From Roseibium hamelinense (lineage in GTDB: Bacteria > Pseudomonadota > Alphaproteobacteria > Rhizobiales > Stappiaceae): 64,000 nt of DNA. The stretch covers positions 1 to 64,000 of the forward strand of contig NZ_VLLF01000012.1 in the NCBI RefSeq assembly GCF_007830545.1, written 5' to 3'. The notes beneath the pieces were generated by a model. That model was not told where the DNA came from, did no database searches, and saw only the letters and a list, made by a program, of their open reading frames with translations. Below are positions 54,119 to 63,045 of the stretch, in pieces. Positions within the stretch are counted from its first letter, which is position 1; every line of letters begins with the position of its first letter. Made by a program: the position numbers and the translations under genes.

Positions 54119-55807
54119 TTATCCGGATATTGGCGCCAGCCAGTCCGGCGGTCGGTTCGGGGCCTCACCACTCAACAGGGCTACAACACAATCGGACAGG
54201 CTGCCGAAACGTACGGCGCGGGCGCTCAGACCCGGCGCGTAATGGGCATATTTGCCGGAATTGGTCATGATCACCCTGGCGGTAGGCGGAAACACCGGTT
54301 CCGTGATCGAGCACCAGCAAATATCGGCATGCAGCCTCACACCGGCGGCTTCCAAAGTGGCCGCGGTTCCGTCCTTGCGCATAGCGGCAAGCGTTGCCCG
54401 TCCGAGCGTGACAATTCCGGTGACCTCTCGGGAAAGGCGTTTTCCGTCCAGCGCCCTTGCAAGCGCATGGCATTCGGAAGACGATGCATGAGGACTGCCA
54501 AACGCCACAAGGTCCACTTTCGCAGAACCGGTGTTGAAGCTGTCCCATACACTTTCAAAATCCGCGGGACCAAGATCAATGGCTGGAGCATCGGGCGCGC
54601 CAGAGGCCGCTTCCGGCGTGACCCCGCCGACATGCAGCATCGGCGCTCCGGACGTGGTTCCAAAGGCTGCGCAAAGCGCTTTCAGATCATCTTTTGCAGG
54701 TTTGAGCTGGTCAACACCGCGGATCAACGGGATCGCGTCAGGCGCATGGATTCCGGCCAGGTATCCGAGCATCGGCCAGAAACTGTCGTCACAGTGGTCG
54801 ATACCGCAGACGTTGATCACTTTTCGCGCTGTTCTGTTTTCCTTGAGATAAACGCCTGACAACGGCGCGCGGCCGGTCAGGGCGATGCACAGGTCGAGAT
54901 AATCAGGGTGTTTTTCCGTGCGCGCGCCAAGAACAGTGTTGGCGTAGACAACGGCATTTGATTCTGACCAGCCTATTTCCTCACCAGCCTGAGGCGCGTC
55001 TTCCAGCAGATAGGGTGCGCAGGTAAAACTGCGCTGCGCGCCCATCTCGATATAAGCCTCTGCCAGCGTATTTGCGGGGACGCCGAACCCAATTGGCACG
55101 CCCTGCGCTCGCCACCGGTCTTGCTCGACCGAGATCGCGTTCATCGTCGTCGGCACGCGGACACGGGCCTTCATATCCCGAAATGTTTCCGCAAATCGCA
55201 GGTTCGCCGAATTCGCCAGGATGCAGCCGTCGATATGAGCGCGTCTCACGTCGATCAGTTCCCGTGCGCCTTTTATGGCCGCGAAATGCAAAAGGATTTC
55301 CATGGCCAGCTGCGTTGCCGGGCCGTGCGCTCCGCGCTGCATGGCAAGGTCTTCCGGTGACTTTGCAACGGCGGCTGCCTCAGCATTCATTGGATGCTTT
55401 TCATTGAGGAACTTTAAATGCGTGCCAGTGACCTCAGCATTCTCAGCCTTCGCGAGCCGCGCAAAAACCTCTGGAGAAGCGCGCAAGACAGGCACGCCCG
55501 CACCAAACACCTTCTGAGACACCAACGCACCAAGCGTCAAAACCTCTTCCGGTTCACGGAAGATGAGCGCGGCGGGCGCATGTCCATTGTGGATCAACTC
55601 CAAAAGGACGCCGCTGCCCGAACAGGATCCGCGGCTGGTGGGGAGCATAAGGATTTTACCTGAGATCTTTTGGCCGCGCAGGGGGTGATGCGCATCGATA
55701 ACAAGGCCGTTGTCCGGATCGACACCACCCCAAAAACTGAGCCCGATTTCGCTCGCCAAAACCGGGCCTTCAGCCGTTCCGGGGATAAGGCAGCGGATGA
55801 CAGACAT
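54119..55807 (-). CDS. Aconitase X, fused small and large domains
   Basis: 562 residues. The N-terminal swivelling domain (about 1-135, DUF126) shows 'GTAEGPVLASEIGLSFWGGVDP', 'ISGKILMLPTSRGSCSGSGVLLELI'. The catalytic DUF521 domain follows with 'AMQRGAHGPATQLAMEILLHFA', 'HIDGCILANSANLRFAETF', 'PTTMNAISVEQDRW', 'SESNAVVYANTVLGARTEKHPDY', and 'ITNSGKYAHY'-like end. Characterised bacterial AcnX enzymes dehydrate cis-3-hydroxy-L-proline. No proline racemase, reductase or transporter gene lies beside it, so the substrate remains open. ATG 55807 with AGGAG upstream. Confidence 0.9.
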   Translation of the reverse strand: MSVIRCLIPGTAEGPVLASEIGLSFWGGVDPDNGLVIDAHHPLRGQKISGKILMLPTSRGSCSGSGVLLELIHNGHAPAALIFREPEEVLTLGALVSQKVFGAGVPVLRASPEVFARLAKAENAEVTGTHLKFLNEKHPMNAEAAAVAKSPEDLAMQRGAHGPATQLAMEILLHFAAIKGARELIDVRRAHIDGCILANSANLRFAETFRDMKARVRVPTTMNAISVEQDRWRAQGVPIGFGVPANTLAEAYIEMGAQRSFTCAPYLLEDAPQAGEEIGWSESNAVVYANTVLGARTEKHPDYLDLCIALTGRAPLSGVYLKENRTARKVINVCGIDHCDDSFWPMLGYLAGIHAPDAIPLIRGVDQLKPAKDDLKALCAAFGTTSGAPMLHVGGVTPEAASGAPDAPAIDLGPADFESVWDSFNTGSAKVDLVAFGSPHASSSECHALARALDGKRLSREVTGIVTLGRATLAAMRKDGTAATLEAAGVRLHADICWCSITEPVFPPTARVIMTNSGKYAHYAPGLSARAVRFGSLSDCVVALLSGEAPNRPPDWLAPISG

Positions 55808-55967
55808 GCAAACTCCTGGCGGCCGGGCGCCCCGACAACACTGACAAACACAGAGCTTACGGAGACGGATCAGCTCTCCCTTGCGCGAAATCCGGTTCAA
55901 GGTCTAGTGTCCGGCGAAGATTTTCGAGAGGCAGATGCCCTGCCACCCAAAAAGGACTGTTTTGAAC

Positions 55968-56396
55968 ATGTCGACACCGGCTTATGACGACCAAAACATT
56001 TTTGCGAAGATTCTGCGCGGTGAAATGCCGTGCCACAAGGTTTACGAGGACAGCAAAACCCTTGTCATCATGGACATCATGCCGCGTGGCGACGGGCACG
56101 TTCTGGTGATCCCAAAAGCGCCGTCGCGCAACATTCTCGACATCGCAGAGGATGATCTCAACGCTATGATGGCAACCGTTCAAAAAATGGCCCGGGCTGT
56201 CGTAAAGGCATTCGGCGCGGACGGCACCACCATTCAGCAGTTTTCAGAACCTGCGGGCGGACAGGTTGTGTTCCACACGCATTTTCATGTCATCCCGCGT
56301 TTTGAAGGCGTCAGCCTGAAACCGCACACAGGCGAAATGGCCGACAACGACCTGCTGGCAGAACATTCGGAAAAAATCAAAGCAGCATTGGCGTAA
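55968..56396 (+). CDS. HIT family protein
   Basis: 142 residues. 'DDQNIFAKILRGEMPCHKVYEDSKTLVIMDIMPRGDGHVLVIPK' and the histidine triad 'VFHTHFHVIPRF' define the HINT-type branch. Probably hydrolyses AMP-linked compounds such as AMP-lysine. The N-terminal Cys before 'HKVYED' is common. ATG 55968; an upstream in-frame ATG lacks family counterpart. In many relatives this gene is close to clpA, which lies about 6.7 kb to the right here. Confidence 0.94.
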   Translation: MSTPAYDDQNIFAKILRGEMPCHKVYEDSKTLVIMDIMPRGDGHVLVIPKAPSRNILDIAEDDLNAMMATVQKMARAVVKAFGADGTTIQQFSEPAGGQVVFHTHFHVIPRFEGVSLKPHTGEMADNDLLAEHSEKIKAALA

Positions 56397-56464
56397 CACA
56401 AATCCATCCAAAGCAGGCGTCTTTGGACGCCTCCTGTTGCTTTTCGCCGCCCCTTCCGTCGCAA

Positions 56465-57112
56465 TCAGGCCGGGTGGCTTTCTACACTCTCATCCTGGAC
56501 GGCGGCCAGGGCGGCTTCCTCTTCAAACACACGCTGGAAACTCGGCCTGCCGGTAATGCGCTCAGCATAATCCGCAAAAACTGGCCAATCCGGAACCAGA
56601 TCAAACATCAAGGTCCAGCGCAGCGCCGATCCCCAGAGGATATCTACCACAGAGAACCGGTCTCCAAGGATGTACGGCGCATTCCTCAGCTGTGCAGCCA
56701 AAGCCTCCATAACCTTGTCATAGCTGCAGTAGGGTGCAAGCAATTGCGGCATTTCGAAACCGGCTGCCTTGTCGACCACTGCCGGCTCAAAAGACTCGGC
56801 GTAAAACACCATCCAGCGGAGGTAATTGCCGCGTTGCGAATCCCCTGAAGCCGGTGTGAGTCCAGCTTGCGAATAAAGGTCAGCGGCATGCAACGCGATG
56901 GCGACGGATTCGGTGATGATCGTCTCCCCATCCTGCAGGACCGGGACCTTGCCAAGCGGGTTGATCGCCAGAAACGCTTCGGTTTCCAACGCTCTCTCCC
57001 TGACATTGTGTATTTTCAGGTCGTATTCAGCGCCGAGCTCATCCAAGAGCACCCGTATGGTGCTGGCGCGGCTGCGCGGCGCGTAGTGAAGGACCAGTTT
57101 GTGGTTGGTCAT
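56465..57112 (-). CDS. Glutathione S-transferase family protein
   Basis: 215 residues from ATG 57112, preceded by AGGAG; in-frame upstream ATG at 57142 is possible. Thioredoxin-like domain 'LVLHYAPRSRASTIRVLLDELGAEYDL' (the active-site Ser is in 'PRSRAST'), 'INPLGKVPVLQDGETIITESVAIALHAADLY', then a helical domain 'YILGDRFSVVDILWGSALRW'. The N-capping box 'FSVVDI' is intact. Different subfamily from the GST at 6160-6873. Confidence 0.9.
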   Translation of the reverse strand: MTNHKLVLHYAPRSRASTIRVLLDELGAEYDLKIHNVRERALETEAFLAINPLGKVPVLQDGETIITESVAIALHAADLYSQAGLTPASGDSQRGNYLRWMVFYAESFEPAVVDKAAGFEMPQLLAPYCSYDKVMEALAAQLRNAPYILGDRFSVVDILWGSALRWTLMFDLVPDWPVFADYAERITGRPSFQRVFEEEAALAAVQDESVESHPA

Positions 57113-57184
57113 GAGAGGCTCCTGCTTTTTGGATTTGGCCATATGGCCGGAACCCTTTAGCAACCCGCTCCTGACAACCTGCTG

Positions 57185-57541
57185 TCAGGAACCGAGCACC
57201 AGCCAGCCGCCAATCAGAAAAACCTCTGCAGCCAGCACACCGAGCACGACTTTCTGACGGACACCCAAAAACACCACGAACCCAAAGGCGGCAGCGCTGA
57301 TCCGCAGCCACACCGGCGTGGTTTCCAAAACACCTTGCGGAAACAGGATCAGTTTTGAAATCACGCCTGCGACCAAGGCCGTTGCAACGCAGCGCACCCA
57401 GATCAGGAACTCACCGTCTTCCCGCAGCCGACCGCCGGCAAAAACGCCCAGCCAGCGCCAGATGTCGGTTGCTAACCAACCGGCAACAAGGATCATGACG
57501 TAAGGCCACCACCAGGCCCCGGCGAAGTCAGCCCCGCTCAT
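57185..57541 (-). CDS. AzlD family membrane protein
   Basis: 118 residues, four hydrophobic segments: 'YVMILVAGWLATDIWRWLGVF', 'WVRCVATALVAGVISKLIL', 'LRISAAAFGFVVFLGVR', 'VVLGVLAAEVFLIGGWLVLG'. This is the small partner of AzlC in branched-chain amino-acid (or related compound) export. The start overlaps the azlC-like stop (ATGA), as is usual for the pair. Confidence 0.88.
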   Translation of the reverse strand: MSGADFAGAWWWPYVMILVAGWLATDIWRWLGVFAGGRLREDGEFLIWVRCVATALVAGVISKLILFPQGVLETTPVWLRISAAAFGFVVFLGVRQKVVLGVLAAEVFLIGGWLVLGS

Positions 57542-58296
57542 CTGAAAAACCTGCGGCGATAGAAGACCGTCGCGGCGTAGGCGAGACTCCCCCCGGCAAG
57601 ACCGGTCCAGAGCAGATCAAGGCCAGGGAGATAAACGAAAAAAAACGGGCCGAGCAGAAGGCCTGCCACCATCGCCGCCTTATCGGCCGGAATTTTCGCA
57701 GCCCCCCACAAGGAACACAGGAAATAGACCGGGGTCAGCAGAACCAGAGCCCCGGCCACAAGCGGCGGCAAACGCTCGACGGACAAGTAGGCAATTCCCG
57801 TCATGACAAAGACGAAGCTGCTGACCGTACCACCAAAGCCAATGAAGAACGGCAGCCGTCCCACCCTCGGGAGATCCGGCAGGTTTTTCATCGCATAGAC
57901 CCAGGCCGTCACCGCAACAAAATGCGAAGCAATAAGCAGCTGCCAGGTTTTTGTCTTGCCCGGCACCTTGACCATCGGCATCAAGGCCATGGTCATCGGC
58001 ATCAGCCGCACGGATGCCAGGGCAACGGCAATCGCTGCCGGGATCAGACCCATGCCGGAGGACAAGGCTCCGGTCAAAACGACAATCGATGGCAGCGCCC
58101 AGATAAAGCCGGTCATCGCCAGCGTTTCACCCAGGCTCAGCCCTGTTTCGCGCGCAAGTCCCGCGTAACCCACGAACGCAGCCGTCAGGATAAAGGCCGG
58201 AATGGAGACGGCAGCGCGCGCGCCGCGCATCATCCAGACCCGGCCGGGTTCGGCGGGCTCTGCTCTTATGGCGTCAGGTTTTGGATCGGCGGACAC
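57538..58296 (-). CDS. AzlC family permease
   Basis: 252 residues, about seven membrane segments: 'IPAFILTAAFVGYAGLARETGLSLGETLAMTGFIWALPSIVVLTG', 'AIAVALASVRLMPMTMALMP', 'LLIASHFVAVTAWVYAM', 'RLPFFIGFGGTVSSFVFVMTG'. The 'aqva...l' and 'n.R' positions of AzlC are present ('ASVRLMPMTM'). With AzlD it forms an exporter for branched-chain or azaleucine-like amino acids. No Lrp or LysR regulator adjoins it directly. Confidence 0.9.
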   Translation of the reverse strand: MSADPKPDAIRAEPAEPGRVWMMRGARAAVSIPAFILTAAFVGYAGLARETGLSLGETLAMTGFIWALPSIVVLTGALSSGMGLIPAAIAVALASVRLMPMTMALMPMVKVPGKTKTWQLLIASHFVAVTAWVYAMKNLPDLPRVGRLPFFIGFGGTVSSFVFVMTGIAYLSVERLPPLVAGALVLLTPVYFLCSLWGAAKIPADKAAMVAGLLLGPFFFVYLPGLDLLWTGLAGGSLAYAATVFYRRRFFR

Positions 58297-58385
58297 AGCA
58301 CTTGCCGTTTTGGAAGATCAAATTAGGAAGGCTCCCTTATTAATCTTCCGGCTGGACTGCTGTCAATCAGTGTAGGCAGGCAGGT

Positions 58386-59090
58386 TCACACCGAACGGGT
58401 CAAACCACCGTCGATCCGGATATTCTGGCCGGTGAGATAGGCAGCGTCTTCCGAAGCAAGGTAGGAAATCAGGGATGAGACTTCGCGCGCATGGCCGTAG
58501 CGGCCCATCGGGATGCGCGCCTTGCGATCCTCTTTTTCAGGAAGGCTGTCGATGAACCCGGGCAACACATTGTTCATGCGCACATTTTGAGCTGCGAACT
58601 TGTCGGAAAACAGCTTTGTAAAACTCGCCAGACCAGCCCGAAACACGCCTGAGGTCGGGAACAGCGGATCTGGCTCAAAGGCAGCAAATGTCGAAATATT
58701 GATGATCGTACCGCCCCCCTGCGCGGCCATTGCCGGCGCCACGAGGCGCGCAGGACGAATGACGTTCATCAGATAGTATTCCATCCCCAGATGCCAATCT
58801 TCGTCAGAGATTTCCAATATATCGCCTTTGGGCCCATGTCCGGCCGAATTCACCACAACATCAATGCGGCCGAAGGCATCCATGGTCTTTGCGACAAACG
58901 CGGCAAGATCATCAGCGGACAGGTTTGATCCTGTAAATCCAATGCCACCCAATTCAGAAGCCAGCGCCTCGCCCTTGCCCGATGAGGACAGGATCGCAAC
59001 ATGAAATCCATCAACGGCCAGACGGCGTGCGGCTTCAGCCCCCATTCCGCTGCCGCCTGCGGTGATCATGGCTACTTTTTGTTCAGGCAT
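58386..59090 (-). CDS. Short-chain dehydrogenase/reductase with altered active site
   Basis: 234 residues. NAD(P) fold 'VAMITAGGSGMGAEAARRLA' (10-17 TAGGSGMG), 'VVNSAGHGP' and Ser133 of 'IINISTF' are present. The YxxxK catalytic pair is missing: at the place of Y and K stand Ser147 and Arg151 ('PTSGVFRAGLASFTK'). Classical activity is therefore doubtful; it may use another mechanism or have a binding role. Divergent from a LysR gene with 108 bases between, suggesting LysR control. Confidence 0.85.
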   Translation of the reverse strand: MPEQKVAMITAGGSGMGAEAARRLAVDGFHVAILSSSGKGEALASELGGIGFTGSNLSADDLAAFVAKTMDAFGRIDVVVNSAGHGPKGDILEISDEDWHLGMEYYLMNVIRPARLVAPAMAAQGGGTIINISTFAAFEPDPLFPTSGVFRAGLASFTKLFSDKFAAQNVRMNNVLPGFIDSLPEKEDRKARIPMGRYGHAREVSSLISYLASEDAAYLTGQNIRIDGGLTRSV

Positions 59091-59198
59091 TCGTTGTCTC
59101 CATTTTCGGTCTTCGCGACTTTAATGCTCCAGAGCACCGATTGACCAATCATGCTTTCTCCTGCAAGGCTGCAGGAAATCTACAGGCTTTGACATTTC

Positions 59199-60104
59199 AT
59201 GAAGATCCCTAATCTCAACCGGCTGCGCGTCTTTGATGCCGCCGCGCGCCATCTCAATTTTCATCGCGCTGCCGAAGAGCTTCTGGTGACACAGGGCGCA
59301 GTCGCCCAGCAGATCCGCGCCCTAGAAGCAGAAGCTGGCGTTCTGCTGTTCGACCGGAAGGCCCGCGGTGTTTCACTGACCGCGACCGGCCTTGCCTTTC
59401 ACGCAGCGCTCAGCCCGGGTCTCGCTCAGTTGGACAGCGCCATGCGGGTTCTGGCAGACAACTCAGGCCGCATGGTCACGCTCAGTGTCCCGCCCTCCGT
59501 AGCAGCAAAATGGCTGGTCCCCCGCCTCAAGAGTTTTCAGGATGCCTATCCGGCCATCGATCTGCGCTTGCAGGCAAGTGAAGCCCTCACCGCATTCGGT
59601 TCCGGGGGCAGCGATCTCGCCGTGCGCATCGGCAAACCACCCTTCGACGGACTAAGCTGCCATTTGCTCGCAGACATGTCTTTGATCGCAGTTGCAAGTT
59701 CCGGGTTTGCTGCAAGTCTGCCCAAACTGGACTCAGCAGCTGCCTTTCAGCACCTGCCGCTGCTTTACGATGGTCACGGCCACTGGCAGAAGTGCTTCCG
59801 CAGCGAGGGTTTGACACCGCCAACGCCGCATTTTGAATTCAACCACTCAAGTCTGGCCATTGACGCAGCAGCGAACGGACAGGGCATCGCGCTCGTCCCC
59901 CGGCTGCTGGCAGCCGGCCAACTTCAAACCGGCGCACTTGCAGAACTTTGGCAGGCGCGCATCCAGCCCGAAAGCGGTTACTATGCCGTCTATCCCGCGC
60001 GACCGGATGCACTGGGCGACTCAGAGCAAGCGGTCTTGCAGTGGCTAATCGCGCAGGCAGATATCAGTCATCATTCGGAACAGCCAGCCAGGCAACCGAT
60101 CTGA
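59199..60104 (+). CDS. LysR family transcriptional regulator (GcvA-like)
   Basis: 301 residues. The N-terminal HTH 'LNRLRVFDAAARHLNFHRAAEELLVTQGAVAQQIRALEAEAG' and 'LFDRKARGVSLTATGLAF' are typical of the GcvA/AmpR group; the effector domain has 'VTLSVPPSVAAKWLVPRLKSFQDAYPAIDLRL' and 'GSDLAVRIGKPPFDGLSCHLL'. Divergent orientation to the SDR gene marks that as its likely target. Confidence 0.92.
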   Translation: MKIPNLNRLRVFDAAARHLNFHRAAEELLVTQGAVAQQIRALEAEAGVLLFDRKARGVSLTATGLAFHAALSPGLAQLDSAMRVLADNSGRMVTLSVPPSVAAKWLVPRLKSFQDAYPAIDLRLQASEALTAFGSGGSDLAVRIGKPPFDGLSCHLLADMSLIAVASSGFAASLPKLDSAAAFQHLPLLYDGHGHWQKCFRSEGLTPPTPHFEFNHSSLAIDAAANGQGIALVPRLLAAGQLQTGALAELWQARIQPESGYYAVYPARPDALGDSEQAVLQWLIAQADISHHSEQPARQPI

Positions 60105-60259
60105 ACCACTTGTTTTGGCCACCGATCCGCTGATGACTTTGGCCGGTTCAAACCGGTTGGCAGCAGGTTGCAAAACCTTTGCGCAGAGCTTCGCCTGCCG
60201 AATCACGATATCTTCAATACTTTCCAATAAGTACGGTTTGTCTGCAGCTTGGAGGAAAG

Positions 60260-61822
60260 ATGGTTTTTGAGGCTTTTTCCATCGGGGCCGCCTTTTTGTT
60301 CGGTCTTGGGGTTCGGCAAATCGGACTGCCCCCACTCGTTGGCTTCCTCGCCGCGGGCTTCTTCATCAATCTTGTCGGGCCGGGTTTCGGCATGCCCGCC
60401 GAGACGGGACCCATATTGGAATACATCGCCGATCTCGGCGTGATGATCCTGCTCTTCACCATTGGCCTCAAACTCAAACTCAAGCAGATTGCAGAGCCGC
60501 AAGTTGTTGGAGGCGCACTGCTCCATTTTGCGCTTTCAGTTGCGATATTTACTCCGATCATTCGGCTGCTGTTCGCTTCGGAGTGGATGGCAGCGCTTCT
60601 TGTGGGTATCGCCCTCGCATTTTCTTCAACCGTGCTGTCGGCCAAAATGCTGGAAGCCAAACGCGAGTTGGGCAGCTTTCACGGCCGCACGGCGATCGGC
60701 ATATTGATCGTTCAAGACATCATAGCGCTTGTGGTGCTGGCGGTATTTGCCGGTGATGTGCCCGGCCCCTGGGCACTTCTCGTCTTCGCGGCGCCTTTGC
60801 TCCGGCCAGTTCTGTTCAAGATGCTGGACATGGCCGGACACGATGAGGTGTTGGTGCTTACCGGCATGATGCTGAGTCTCGTTGTCGGCGGGGTCGGTTT
60901 CGAACTGATCGGGCTGAAGGGCGAGATTGGCGCGCTGGTGATGGGGCTTCTCTTGTCCGGACATCCCAAATCCGGCGAACTCTCCAAGTCGCTCTGGTCT
61001 CTCAAAGAGGTCTTTCTGGTCGGCTTCTTCCTGTCGATCGGCATGTCCGGCCTGCCGGACTGGGGCTCTATCTGGTTTGCCGTGGTGCTCGCCCTGCTCC
61101 TGCCGCTGAAGGGCGTGCTGTTTTTCTTCATTCTTCTGGCGTTTAAGCTGCGGGCCAGGACCTCTTTCATTACGGCCTTGTCCCTCACCGCCTACAGCGA
61201 ATTTGGATTGATTGTGGCGGCCGGCATTCCCGCCGCAGAACCGTACCTCGTGCCGCTCGCAATCGCCGTGTCCCTGTCCTTCCTGCTGGCCGCTCCGCTC
61301 AACCGGTTCGCACACCCGCTCTATGAGCGGTTCGAGCCCCAGCTTCAGCGCTTTGAACGCGTGACCCGACACCCGGATGAACAACCGAAAGACCTCGGCA
61401 AGGCCGACATTCTGATCTTCGGCATGGGGCGCACGGGCACGGCCGCCTACAAAGCACTTGAGGACGCGGGACGGCATCCAGTCGGCCTGGATGCAGACAT
61501 TTACAAGGCAAAGGCCCATGCAGATGCCGGGCGCAATGTCATCTTCGCGGACGCGGAAGACAGCAACTTCTGGAACGGAGTTGATCTCAGCGGCATCTCC
61601 TCCGCCGTCCTGGCAATGGATGATCTCGAGGCCAAACTGGTCGCGGCGCGGATGCTGCGCGCGAGGGGGTTCAGCGGCCCGATCGTCAGTCACGCACTTC
61701 ATGCCGATCATGTTGAAAAAATCTCGCAAGCAGGTGCGGATCAGACATACCTGACCATGCAAGAAGCGGGTAAAAGCCTGGCGGCCCGCGCTCTGGCCGG
61801 AAATGACATGGTTGCAAGCTAG
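60260..61822 (+). CDS. CPA2 cation:proton antiporter with RCK/TrkA-N domain
   Basis: 520 residues from ATG 60260, which has GGAGGAAAG directly before it. Residues 1-375 form a 12-13 helix Na/H-exchanger domain ('GLGVRQIGLPPLVGFLAAGFFINLVGPGFG', 'DLGVMILLFTIGLKLKLKQI', 'IALAFSSTVLSAKML', 'GRTAIGILIVQDIIALVVL', 'GFFLSIGMSG'); residues about 405-515 are a Rossmann RCK domain ('ILIFGMGRTGTAAYKALED'). KefB/YbaL-like; probably K+ or Na+ efflux, gated by nucleotide binding. Single gene. Confidence 0.92.
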   Translation: MVFEAFSIGAAFLFGLGVRQIGLPPLVGFLAAGFFINLVGPGFGMPAETGPILEYIADLGVMILLFTIGLKLKLKQIAEPQVVGGALLHFALSVAIFTPIIRLLFASEWMAALLVGIALAFSSTVLSAKMLEAKRELGSFHGRTAIGILIVQDIIALVVLAVFAGDVPGPWALLVFAAPLLRPVLFKMLDMAGHDEVLVLTGMMLSLVVGGVGFELIGLKGEIGALVMGLLLSGHPKSGELSKSLWSLKEVFLVGFFLSIGMSGLPDWGSIWFAVVLALLLPLKGVLFFFILLAFKLRARTSFITALSLTAYSEFGLIVAAGIPAAEPYLVPLAIAVSLSFLLAAPLNRFAHPLYERFEPQLQRFERVTRHPDEQPKDLGKADILIFGMGRTGTAAYKALEDAGRHPVGLDADIYKAKAHADAGRNVIFADAEDSNFWNGVDLSGISSAVLAMDDLEAKLVAARMLRARGFSGPIVSHALHADHVEKISQAGADQTYLTMQEAGKSLAARALAGNDMVAS

Positions 61823-62009
61823 GAAAGCAAACGAAACGCTTTGTGACTTTGGAGGGATTACAGTCGGGGAAAGCGGCTTTGCCTCGATAGCCCTAGGTTC
61901 GCCATACTATTTAACGGGCTGTAAAACCTCGTTGAATAAACTATGTCGACAAATATAACGCCTGCCTGCGTCGAACGGACCCGGCAAGGAAATCCACTGG
62001 GAAACGCTC

Positions 62010-62930
62010 ATGCCGCTCAAATGTCTTGCGGTCCTTGCCATGCTTGTTGCCGGATCAATGCCGGCCAATGCAGCATGCATCGGTGCAATCACCTCAAGCA
62101 CCGAACATCAGTTTTGGCGCGAGCTCATCCGCGGCGTCAACGCAGCCGGTGCACACGCCAATGTCGAGGTTTATGTGCGCTCTCCAAATACGGAGACAAA
62201 TGAGGAAGGCCAAAGAATTATAGTCGAAAAGGCAATTGATAAAGGCTGCATTGGAATCGTCATTGCCCCGAACTCACCCCAGGTACTGAAGGGTATTGCG
62301 GAAGTCCAAAACGGCAGTATCCCCGTGGTTTTTGTCGATAGGGATGTCGGCACGCCGCGTATCAGCGCGGTCAAGACTGACAATTATGCAGCGGGAAAAC
62401 TTGCCGGACAAAAGCTGGCGGAGATCCTCAATGGCAAGGGAAAGGTGGCCTTGTTGCGCATGCTGGATGGCGTATCGTCCACCATGGATCGGGAACAGGG
62501 TTTTTTAGATGCGATCCGCGACACCGAATTGGAGGTGACGCTCGAAACTCACATCGGCTCGACTGTCGGAGAAGCGCGCATAAACACGTCAGTCCTTTTT
62601 GCGGACGGGGCACATGTCGATGGAATTTTTACGCCCAATGAATCCACCACTGTTGGTGCGTTGGTGGCCCTGAAAAAGCTAGGCTTTGCCGACAAGATCC
62701 ATCATGTCGGTTTCGACTTCACGCCAGTACTGACCACGGCACTCGAAAGCGGTGAACTTTCGGGCGTCGTGATCCAAAACCCCTACGAGATGGGCTATCA
62801 AGGCACCTTGACGCTTGTGCGCATTCTGAACGGCGAAAGCGTGGACGAATTCATCGACATTCCGGCCACCTATGTCGACAAAACAAATCTGCACTCCCCA
62901 GAGGTTCAAGACATCATCAGCGGCAAGTAG
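62010..62930 (+). CDS. Periplasmic sugar-type ABC substrate-binding protein (RbsB-like)
   Basis: 306 residues. Signal peptide 'CLAVLAMLVAGSMPANA' then the Peripla_BP_4 fold: 'CIGAITSSTEHQFWRELIRGVNAAG', 'GQRIIVEKAIDKGCIGIVIAPNSPQVL', 'IPVVFVDRDVGTPRISAVKTDNYAAGKLAGQKLAEIL', 'HVDGIFTPNESTTVGALVALKKLG', 'HHVGFDFTPVLTTALESGELSGVVIQNPYEMGYQG'. Binds ribose-like or other sugars. No permease or ATPase gene is adjacent, so it either shares a transporter elsewhere or works as a chemosensory binding protein. Confidence 0.92.
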   Translation: MPLKCLAVLAMLVAGSMPANAACIGAITSSTEHQFWRELIRGVNAAGAHANVEVYVRSPNTETNEEGQRIIVEKAIDKGCIGIVIAPNSPQVLKGIAEVQNGSIPVVFVDRDVGTPRISAVKTDNYAAGKLAGQKLAEILNGKGKVALLRMLDGVSSTMDREQGFLDAIRDTELEVTLETHIGSTVGEARINTSVLFADGAHVDGIFTPNESTTVGALVALKKLGFADKIHHVGFDFTPVLTTALESGELSGVVIQNPYEMGYQGTLTLVRILNGESVDEFIDIPATYVDKTNLHSPEVQDIISGK

Positions 62931-62993
62931 GCTTTGGAACGAAGCGGTCCGAGCCGCTTCCGGCCACGACACATGTCCATAGGGCTTAAACAT

Positions 62994-63023
62994 GAAAACG
63001 GGCGCCTTACGGCTCCCGTTTTC
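62994..63023. terminator. Rho-independent terminator
   Basis: GAAAACGGG-C-GCC pairs with GGC-T-CCCGTTTTC around the loop TTAC, between the convergent binding-protein gene and clpA. The A/T-rich ends of the stem and symmetrical layout allow use in both directions. Confidence 0.85.
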
Positions 63024-63045
63024 ATTGACTGATGCTTTTGGGACC

